Positions 52,924 through 61,979 of a stretch of 64,000 bases of DNA are shown piece by piece. The translations under genes were made by a program, and so were the position numbers. The stretch comes from Bacteroidales bacterium. GTDB taxonomy: Bacteria; Bacteroidota; Bacteroidia; Bacteroidales; UBA7960. Where the stretch lies: contig JAAYLH010000009.1 in assembly GCA_012521995.1 (NCBI GenBank), positions 1-64,000 on the forward strand, in the 5' to 3' direction. Each line of letters begins with the position of its first letter. Position 1 is the stretch's first letter. The notes beneath the pieces are model-generated. The model saw only the letters and a list, made by a program, of their open reading frames with translations, did not search any database and had not been told where the DNA came from.

Positions 52924-54144
52924 TTATTTCTTGCATCTTGTTTTTCGGATAAAAAAGAGAGACATCGAAACGATAGCCAGTAACAAAAGGAAGAAAGCCT
53001 GATACCCGAATTTTTCTATTGCCAGCCCTCCCACAAGGGGGAATAGGGCGGGCAAAATATTGCCGGCGCCTGCAAAGCCCGTATACACTGCTCTTTTTTC
53101 CTTGTTGCTGATCTCAAGCAGCACCCCGTTCATGCTGATAGTGTAAAGAGAAAAAATAATTCCTCCGGCAATAAAGATATATTTTAGGGAAACATCGCTC
53201 TTTATCAGCATGGTGTTGATGATCAGCAGAATGGAAAGGATGGCATTCAGGTATAGGATTGAGTTGTATTTAATCTTCTTTGATGTAAGAAAAACAAGGA
53301 GGCTGACCGATACCACCCCTATAACCTTGAAAATAAGAAAGTTTCCTGTGTCGCTGCTCTGGGTGTTCACCGTGTCCTTGGCATAAAGCATCACAAAAGG
53401 CAGGAACGAAATCATTAAGCCCTGGGTATTGATGAAGCCGAGGAAATAGGCAAGCCTTGGATTAAGCGAAAGCTCAGATCTAAGCAATCGGAAAAACGTT
53501 TTGATGCCACTAATTTTCAATGCAGAGGGTTCCGTTTCCCTGATTTTCCAGAAACCGCCCGAGGCGATCAGCAAGAGGCTTCCCCCGATGAAGAACATTG
53601 CGGCGAAGTTTACCGGATATGCAAAGGAAGTCAGTGCTTTCTTTGCCAGGAAAGCTGATATCAGCACAACACTGCCGGCCACCAATTGCTTGACCGAGAA
53701 AAAAGTCTTGCGCTTGGTCTCGTCCACGCTCTTTCCCAGGATGTCCGTGTAGCTGATGTTTGTAAAAGCCCCTGCAAAAGAGAAGGTAGAGATGAAAAGG
53801 AAAATGAACCACAAAATATTTCCAGAAAAATTTGACCTGAGGTAGAACAGGATTACCCCCAGGGCAAACAGGGACAATATCCGCGTGTTGATGCCCAGCA
53901 GCAGGAATTTTTTCTTAAAGGGCCGGTTGCTTACATAAGGGGCAAACAATAATTGCGAAAAACTGGCACCTCCCAGCATGATGGCTGTCATGATGCCGAT
54001 ATGCACGGCACCGCCGCCGGATTCAATAATCATGGCAGGTATGATGGTATCTACATCCATGAAATTCTGGGCAAGGGCCAGGAAGCCTGCATGCCAGAGA
54101 AAAGCATGAAAGTTATGGGTGGAAATCTTTGGCGTTAAGGTCAT
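52924..54144 (-). CDS. MFS transporter
   Basis: Major facilitator superfamily protein of 406 residues with about twelve hydrophobic helices in two halves separated by a charged loop (~residues 195-215). The N-terminal HAFLWHAGFLALAQNFMDVDTIIPAMIIESGG and the IRKTRCKK tail are seen. No conserved substrate motif allows naming the cargo. It is the first gene of the minus-strand run down to 47461 and has a candidate -7 box at 54203-54210. Confidence 0.9.
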   Translation of the reverse strand: MTLTPKISTHNFHAFLWHAGFLALAQNFMDVDTIIPAMIIESGGGAVHIGIMTAIMLGGASFSQLLFAPYVSNRPFKKKFLLLGINTRILSLFALGVILFYLRSNFSGNILWFIFLFISTFSFAGAFTNISYTDILGKSVDETKRKTFFSVKQLVAGSVVLISAFLAKKALTSFAYPVNFAAMFFIGGSLLLIASGGFWKIRETEPSALKISGIKTFFRLLRSELSLNPRLAYFLGFINTQGLMISFLPFVMLYAKDTVNTQSSDTGNFLIFKVIGVVSVSLLVFLTSKKIKYNSILYLNAILSILLIINTMLIKSDVSLKYIFIAGGIIFSLYTISMNGVLLEISNKEKRAVYTGFAGAGNILPALFPLVGGLAIEKFGYQAFFLLLLAIVSMSLFFIRKTRCKK

Positions 54145-54202
54145 TGATATGTATCCACGAAGGAAATTGAATGATTCTTTTTCTGAACGAAAACAAACAA
54201 TT

Positions 54203-54210
54203 CAAATGTA
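54203..54210 (-). promoter_or_regulatory. Candidate -7 box, MFS gene run
   Basis: TACATTTG on the minus strand, 58 bp upstream of the ATG at 54144; fits TAnnTTTG. Confidence 0.35.
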
Positions 54211-54560
54211 GGAAATAATTGTACAGGTATTGCTGTTTCAGGCTTTTGCCAGCAGGGCTCAATGCTTTTTCAATTGGGTTTTTTTCTGTTTCGTTAGGAT
54301 TTAAATTCTCAGGGCCGTCTAAAACCCTTGATTATGAGCCTGATTCTTGTTCTGCAGAATTCCCTGTTTTTGTTCTGAATAGGCGGTTCACATAATATCC
54401 GGAGTGGTTTGGGGTACCCACACAGGCGGGGGTTTAATGTTTAGCCGGGGCAAGCTGAAGATTCGGATCAATCGCCTGGTTTTTGACTTGTAATGAACCA
54501 CCGTAGATGGCAGGGGATTTCAGGGGCTTAAATGGCTTAATACAGTCGTGCGGGTATGAG

Positions 54561-54618
54561 TTTAGACGGTGTATATTCGGTTTAAAACGAATATACACCG
54601 TCTAAACACCGTTTAAAC
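54561..54618. repeat. 11-bp repeat array D (19-bp perfect stem)
   Basis: Direct units TTTAGACGGTG and TATATTCGGTT are followed by inverted units ending TACACCGTCTA and AACACCGTTTA, all in 11-bp phase. Arms 54561-54579 and 54588-54606 are perfect 19-bp reverse complements around an 8-nt loop GTTTAAAA; the right end carries an extra partial copy CACCGTTTAAAC. Same ACG core and TTTAAA centre as array B. Confidence 0.95.
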
Positions 54619-54712
54619 CCCTGATTTGGTCTGGCTTTTGAGGGTTTTTGTATCATTTCAGCAAAGGGAAAAATGCTCTCCATAAGGAAAGGAAAATTTC
54701 AAAGCTTCTGAT

Positions 54713-54720
54713 TATCTTTG
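54713..54720 (+). promoter_or_regulatory. Candidate -7 box, TPR lipoprotein gene
   Basis: TATCTTTG fits TAnnTTTG, 87 bp upstream of the ATG at 54808. Confidence 0.4.
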
Positions 54721-54807
54721 CAAACGGTATGGTATCCCTGAAAAAATGCTCCTTTTCAGCTCTGTTTCATCAGGATTGACAAGTGACTTGCTTATAAAAG
54801 GTACTTT

Positions 54808-55968
54808 ATGAAGAGATTGTATTCTATCAGCTTTTTGCTAATCCTGGCCCTGAGTTTTGGGGGTTGCGCGTTATTACAGCCCTTGCAGAAGAGCCAGATC
54901 ATCTCGGTATTTCACCTGATCGAAACGGCCAAGTACAATGAGGCCAAAGGGGTTGTCGACGAGATGATCAACAACGAGGAATCGGCCGAATGGGCCAGGG
55001 TGTGGTATGCCCGTGGCTTGCTTAGCCAAACAGCTTATCGCGAAGGGATCAAAAAGAACGACAAGAAGTTGTATGAACTTTATCCCGAACAGTTGTATGT
55101 GGCCTTCGACTCGTATGAGCGCGCCGTGGAGCTGGACAAAAGGGGGCGGCTTGAGAAACAGCTGAAACCCAATTATGTGTTGCTTGTCAACGACCTGCAG
55201 AGCCTTGGTGAGCGTGAGTTTAAGGCGGGGAAGTACCCGGAAGCCCTCAAGGCTTTTGAACATGCGCTTTGCATCACCGACCTTGTGGATCAGTCAAAGG
55301 ATCAGGACACGGCCCTGGTCTACAATGCTGCCTTGGCTGCCTATGAGGGCGATAACTGGGCAAAGGCTAAGGAGCACCTGGGGCGCCTTCACAGCATCAG
55401 GTATTCGGTCAATGTGACCCACCTCTTTTTCAATGCCCAGTTGAATGCCGGGGATACCCTTGCGGCTCAGAGGGCTCTTGAGGAAGGCATTGATTTCTTT
55501 GAAGAAGATGAGATCCTGGTTTTGCTTCTGGCCGATTTACAGGTCAGGCTGGGTGAGCCCGACCAGGCCATCGGGGTGTTGGATGCCGCCATTGCCCGCT
55601 CGCCAGAAAATGCCGTTTATCACAATACCAAGGGCCTGATCTATCAGAAAAATGAGGCTTACCAAGATGCTATCACCGCCTATGAACAGGCCATAGCCCT
55701 TGACCCCGATGACCTGATGGCCTTCCTGAATATCGCCACCAGCTATTACAACATCGGGGTGGAGATTGAAGAAGGCACCTTGACGATGACCAATATATAC
55801 CTTGTGCAGCGCGAGAAGGAAAAGTCGGCCCTTGCCCTGGAGTCGGCTGTTGAATGGCTCGATAAGGTGTATGAAAAGGAGCCCACAGACCCTGAAGTCC
55901 GCAATCGCATGTATGAGCTTTACCGTGTGTTGCGCATCAACGAAAAGGTCATTTCCCTGGAAGACTAG
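54808..55968 (+). CDS. TPR-repeat lipoprotein
   Basis: A 386-residue lipoprotein with a signal peptide and lipobox FGGC (Cys at ~residue 20), then tetratricopeptide repeats. Clear TPR units: KYPEALKAFEHALCITD (~155-175), DQAIGVLDAAIARSPENAVYHNTKGLIYQK and DAITAYEQAIALDPDDLMAFLNIATSYY (~250-320). TPR lipoproteins in this phylum usually scaffold envelope complexes; the partner is unknown. It converges with the DUF3078 gene. Confidence 0.88.
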   Translation: MKRLYSISFLLILALSFGGCALLQPLQKSQIISVFHLIETAKYNEAKGVVDEMINNEESAEWARVWYARGLLSQTAYREGIKKNDKKLYELYPEQLYVAFDSYERAVELDKRGRLEKQLKPNYVLLVNDLQSLGEREFKAGKYPEALKAFEHALCITDLVDQSKDQDTALVYNAALAAYEGDNWAKAKEHLGRLHSIRYSVNVTHLFFNAQLNAGDTLAAQRALEEGIDFFEEDEILVLLLADLQVRLGEPDQAIGVLDAAIARSPENAVYHNTKGLIYQKNEAYQDAITAYEQAIALDPDDLMAFLNIATSYYNIGVEIEEGTLTMTNIYLVQREKEKSALALESAVEWLDKVYEKEPTDPEVRNRMYELYRVLRINEKVISLED

Positions 55969-55981
55969 ATGAAGTAATCCG

Positions 55982-57886
55982 TCAGAGCCTGAAGGAAAAG
56001 GTCAAGCCCAGAAACTGGTTGAACTGGGCCTTGGCCACCTTGTAGGGGGTCTGGTCGGGCAAGAGAACAGGCTCGCCAGCGGAGTTGAAGACAGGGAAGC
56101 GGACATCATCGTCGTAAATCAGGTGTAAGTTCAGGCGAATTGAGAAGAGGTAACTGATCTGCTTCTCGAGGCTCATCTCCCAATCCATATCTATATTTTG
56201 AGGCTTATCGAGATAGTTGGAAAACAACCTGATGTTGTTGTTGACCTTCAGGTCATCAAACAGGGTCATACTGTTTTTGATAACTATTTGTCCACCCATT
56301 TCCTGTCGGGTACGTTTGTCCTGCTCAATCCCGTGGTTTGTTTGGTTGATGTTTACGGTGTCGAGCACAAAAGTATTTCTGTAAGACAGGGGCGAAAAGT
56401 TGATCAGGGTCTTCTTGATGGGCTCGTATTCGAAACCCACCCCGACGGTGAAGGTTCCGGGGTTAAGGAATTTGGAGACCACCACAGTATCGGTTGGCGA
56501 TTGGAATCCTTGGGCCACTTGGGTCTTTCCATAGAACACTGAGCTGAAGTCGAACTTCTCGAGGATCTTACGGTTGTATTGCGAGTTGATTTCAATCATG
56601 TCGGTGCTGGTCCTGAAGCCCCTTTCTTTAGTGCGTATGGTTCCATAGCGGAGGCGTCCGCTGCTGGTCCATTGGTCCTTGGATTCCTTGTTGGAGTATT
56701 TTGCTGTACCTGTGATGTCGATCATTCCCGAAAGGGAACTCTCACCCCCGCGTGACCAGTTGGATAGGTAGTTCTGATTCATTGAGAAGGCATTGATCAG
56801 GTCGTAGCTCCAGTACACTGGAATTTCCTTCAGCGCTGTCAGGCTTGCCAGTGTCCTCACAGGTCTGGCGGTGGGTATGACCATATCGTCGGCGGTTCGT
56901 TTCTCAAGCCGTTCCACATAGATGTCATCTTCCAGGACGACGTTCAGTTCATATTTCGAGGGGTTGGACATCCATACCGTGACCGAGTCGTTTCGTAAAT
57001 TCTTTACCCAATAGCGGTAAGGGTCTCTTTCATTAGAGCTAAGCCAGAATGGGGTTTTTCGGTTTTCCAGGTTGTTGACGTACAGGAGGATGCTGTCGCG
57101 CGTGAAGGTGTAATCCAAGAGAATTTCAACGGCCAGATTTAGGGAGTCAGGCAGGGTTTTATCGGGGACGATGTGAAATGGCGATTCCTCGTTGGCCAGG
57201 TTTACCCTTAAGGACTCGGTAAAGACAATGCCCGTGGAGTCGGCTAAGAACTTTACGGTCTTACGGCTCCTGCGGGGCAGCAGGGGCGGGGTGATGTCAT
57301 CGTCGTCCACTTCGTAGATCTGGACTTTTTTTTGCGCCAGGTAGCGGGTGTCAATGACTGTTTGGGTCAGGGTGTCCTTTACCTGAAGCAGGGAATCTAT
57401 CCTGGGAAGGAAGTCGGGCAACAGCCTTAGGCTGTTGATTGAAATGGTGTCGACGGCCCTCATGACAATTGTGGTGTAGGTCACGAAAGGGTCTTTGTCG
57501 AGGGGGATAGTGTCGACGATGAACGAAAATGGAGCCAGCCAGCGGATGGGGACTGTGTCGTGGTTGATGATCCAGCCGGGGTTGATATTGATTGAGTCAT
57601 ATCGGAACCTCCTGATTCTATTCCCGATTGTGTCGAAAGGTTCTTTGTAGTGGTCTACCAGTCTTTTCAGCGAAAAGCGGAGGGTGTCGTTTTCATCCTT
57701 CCACAATTTTTCGCTTTCCACCAGCCTGAGAATGTATTGTGAGGCCATTCCGGGGGTAAAGGGCAGGGGGGGGGCAAGGATGCTGTCGGCTGGCGTTGCT
57801 GTGGTTTGGTTTTTGTTCTGGGCAAGACCTTGCTGGAGGTTTACCCATCCAAGAATAATAAAAAGAAAAAAAGCTGTTCTGCGCAT
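55982..57886 (-). CDS. DUF3078 outer-membrane protein
   Basis: A secreted protein of 634 residues with a signal peptide (cut near GLAQ). The N-terminal ~360 residues are soluble and beta-rich; from about residue 375 (LSNWSRGGESSLSGMIDI) begins the DUF3078 barrel, a predicted beta-barrel with repeating aromatic strands and a C-terminal LGLTFSFRL ending in Leu rather than Phe. Role in the outer membrane unknown. Confidence 0.82.
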   Translation of the reverse strand: MRRTAFFLFIILGWVNLQQGLAQNKNQTTATPADSILAPPLPFTPGMASQYILRLVESEKLWKDENDTLRFSLKRLVDHYKEPFDTIGNRIRRFRYDSININPGWIINHDTVPIRWLAPFSFIVDTIPLDKDPFVTYTTIVMRAVDTISINSLRLLPDFLPRIDSLLQVKDTLTQTVIDTRYLAQKKVQIYEVDDDDITPPLLPRRSRKTVKFLADSTGIVFTESLRVNLANEESPFHIVPDKTLPDSLNLAVEILLDYTFTRDSILLYVNNLENRKTPFWLSSNERDPYRYWVKNLRNDSVTVWMSNPSKYELNVVLEDDIYVERLEKRTADDMVIPTARPVRTLASLTALKEIPVYWSYDLINAFSMNQNYLSNWSRGGESSLSGMIDITGTAKYSNKESKDQWTSSGRLRYGTIRTKERGFRTSTDMIEINSQYNRKILEKFDFSSVFYGKTQVAQGFQSPTDTVVVSKFLNPGTFTVGVGFEYEPIKKTLINFSPLSYRNTFVLDTVNINQTNHGIEQDKRTRQEMGGQIVIKNSMTLFDDLKVNNNIRLFSNYLDKPQNIDMDWEMSLEKQISYLFSIRLNLHLIYDDDVRFPVFNSAGEPVLLPDQTPYKVAKAQFNQFLGLTFSFRL

Positions 57887-58011
57887 ATATCCTTATTGTT
57901 GTTGAATACAAAAGCAGTTGCGAAAAAGGGGCATTTTTTAATAAACGTTGCCTTAAGGGGTATATTTTCCTTTTTCGCTTTCTCCTGAATACCTTTAGAG
58001 GTTAAAAGTTT

Positions 58012-58044
58012 AAAAAAACCGCCCCGCCATTTATGACGGGGCGG
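58012..58044 (-). terminator. Intrinsic terminator of gyrB
   Basis: On the minus strand CCGCCCCG (58044-58037) pairs with CGGGGCGG (58026-58019), 10-nt loop, followed by seven T. It lies 24 bp after the gyrB stop. Confidence 0.85.
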
Positions 58045-58068
58045 AGGGTTGTTTATGTTATGGCGGGG

Positions 58069-60054
<1,986 letters not shown>

Positions 60055-60062
60055 TTAACTGG

Positions 60063-60070
60063 CAAAGGTA
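60063..60070 (-). promoter_or_regulatory. Candidate -7 box, gyrB
   Basis: TACCTTTG on the minus strand, 26 bp upstream of the gyrB ATG; fits TAnnTTTG. Confidence 0.5.
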
Positions 60071-60127
60071 CGATTTTTCGGGGAGTTTTTGGGCAGAAAA
60101 CAAGCTTTTGGGCAGGAAATTATTAAC

Positions 60128-60173
60128 AAAAAAAACATCCTGAAACCCTTGATTTTGTTTTGATTTCAGGATG
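60128..60173 (-). terminator. Intrinsic terminator of the outer-membrane barrel gene
   Basis: On the minus strand, 10-bp arms CATCCTGAAA (60173-60164) and TTTCAGGATG (60145-60136), 18-nt loop, followed by eight T. It lies 55 bp after the stop at 60229. Confidence 0.85.
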
Positions 60174-60228
60174 CCTTTCGAACTTGTTGATAAGTTAGAC
60201 CAGGCTGTCAAAATAGGGCCTGAAAAGC

Positions 60229-61941
60229 CTAAAATGACCAGGTGGCTCCGCCCATGATGTGAAACTTCTGGGAAGGGTAGTTTAGCCAGCGTTCGAGGGA
60301 TTGGTTGGCCAGGTTCTGGAAGTTGAGGAAGAATGACAAAATCCGGGAATAACGGTATTCAAGGCCCAGGTTGGCATCAATATGCCAGTCGTAGAGCTGA
60401 TAGGCCTCAGGCTTGCCCAGTTCGTTGAAGATGCGGCCATAGGCTGCGTCGCGTGAGGAAAGATCAGCGCTGAGGATGATCTTGTCTTGCATGTTGTACT
60501 TCATGTTTAGCCCTAAAATGAGGTTTGGCAGGTGCCAGGCTTCGAGTTCGACCTCAGGGTTATTTTGGAAATAGCTGGCCGATAGCCTCACTTGAAAGCG
60601 GCTGCCAAACTGTCCGAAGAGCTCGCCCCTGACCTGCAATTGATGCAGGTTGTCATATGCAAGGGTGAATTCATTGTGGAGGAGGCTGGTGGTGTCGGTG
60701 ACAAAGAAGGGGTAATTGTCTATTCTTGAGCTGAACAGTCCCAGGTTATAGGAAAACTGATCGGTGAAGGCTCCTTTGATGCCTGCCGAGATTTTCATTT
60801 TGTTGTTTTGAAAGGCCAGAGGGACATTTGAGGTCATGAAGGGGTTCTCTCGAAGGAGTTCGCGAAGAGATTGCCGTTTCATCCCCCCTGAGAACTCGCT
60901 GTGCAGGATCAGGTGGCGGTCGATAAGAGCGGCTTCAAGACCAATATTGGGATATACCCTGAAATAGGAAGCCGTGTCGGCCTGGACGTTTATATTCACG
61001 CCTGCAAAAAGCTTCAGGATGTCGTATTTCACCATGATCTTTGGAAAGATGCTGATCAGCGCATTGCTTATGGTATCGACGGGCATGCGGTTCCGGTAAA
61101 AATCGGTGCCGAAGTCCAGCCCGAGATATAACTGGTCGAGCAATGCAAAGGGGTCTTCCATCTCACGGCCGATTCCTCCCCTGAAGCGAATGTTGTGTTC
61201 CATGGCATCATAGCGGTCGGTAAGCCAGTTGTATTCCAGTCCCGAATGATAGCTGATGCGGGCCGAGTCGGGAAAATTAGAGCCAAAGCCCACACTGGCA
61301 TTAAGTTGGTTAATGCGCTGGCGGAAATCCTTACTTGTCATATCCTCCAGGGTTTGTTCGATGGGGGTGTCCAGGTAGTCATCAGGTTTGTATCCATAAT
61401 AATGGATCATGTTGCGGTCGAAGCGGATGCCCCCATTGAGGACATTGGTTCCGAAAAAGCGCTTTCCGTAAATGTGGGCCAGGTTGTCGCTGTATCCGTT
61501 GTAGCCGTAGTCTTTAATTCCACCCTTAGAAGACCGGTGTTTCAGGTGAAGACCCAAGGCATAGGTGTTGGAGCGGAGGGTGTTGTAAAAGGCTTCTACA
61601 TAGGGGGTTGTGTAGTTGCCGAAGCCCCCCTTGATGTGTCCCTGGTACAGCTTTGTCAGGGGTTCTCCGCGCATGCGGGCAGCGGTGAGCGGTTCAAGTT
61701 CAAACTGGGTGTTGAGCCCGCGCGGCCTAATGGCATAGGTAAACGATGGCTTGACCTGTAGGGTGTCGTCAATGCGGGGGTTGTCGTTGATTTTGAAGGC
61801 ATCCGATACGGTGGGCTGGTAAGGTGCTACCACGCGAATCTCTTCAATGTCCATTGGCCGCTGTCCGAATAGCGGGGCAGAGGCTATCAGCATCACGAAG
61901 CTGCTGAGCATCAGGATTCTGAAAATGGGCTTTATATTCAT
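60229..61941 (-). CDS. Outer-membrane beta-barrel protein (TonB-dependent-receptor-like, plugless)
   Basis: A 570-residue secreted protein with a signal peptide (cut near LFGQ) and no recognisable N-terminal TonB-receptor plug; the rest is a run of aromatic-rich amphipathic strands ending MGGATWSF, so an outer-membrane barrel is likely. A segment EEIRVVAPYQPTVSDAFKI near residue 35 is typical of the barrel partner encoded next to a large TPR protein in Bacteroidota. The TPR gene starts 38 bp away on the same strand, supporting such a pair. Substrate unknown. Confidence 0.8.
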   Translation of the reverse strand: MNIKPIFRILMLSSFVMLIASAPLFGQRPMDIEEIRVVAPYQPTVSDAFKINDNPRIDDTLQVKPSFTYAIRPRGLNTQFELEPLTAARMRGEPLTKLYQGHIKGGFGNYTTPYVEAFYNTLRSNTYALGLHLKHRSSKGGIKDYGYNGYSDNLAHIYGKRFFGTNVLNGGIRFDRNMIHYYGYKPDDYLDTPIEQTLEDMTSKDFRQRINQLNASVGFGSNFPDSARISYHSGLEYNWLTDRYDAMEHNIRFRGGIGREMEDPFALLDQLYLGLDFGTDFYRNRMPVDTISNALISIFPKIMVKYDILKLFAGVNINVQADTASYFRVYPNIGLEAALIDRHLILHSEFSGGMKRQSLRELLRENPFMTSNVPLAFQNNKMKISAGIKGAFTDQFSYNLGLFSSRIDNYPFFVTDTTSLLHNEFTLAYDNLHQLQVRGELFGQFGSRFQVRLSASYFQNNPEVELEAWHLPNLILGLNMKYNMQDKIILSADLSSRDAAYGRIFNELGKPEAYQLYDWHIDANLGLEYRYSRILSFFLNFQNLANQSLERWLNYPSQKFHIMGGATWSF

Positions 61942-61979
61942 GGGCTGTTTGTTTTTCCTTTTTGAAAGCAGTGCCTTGA

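Larger units (their letters stand above)
54145..54807. other. Divergent intergenic region with array D
   Basis: 663 bp between divergent MFS and TPR genes. It contains candidate -7 boxes for each side (54203-54210 minus, 54713-54720 plus) and the 11-bp hairpin array D at 54561-54618. The 54220-54540 stretch shows no gene or other structure that I can support. Confidence 0.7.
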
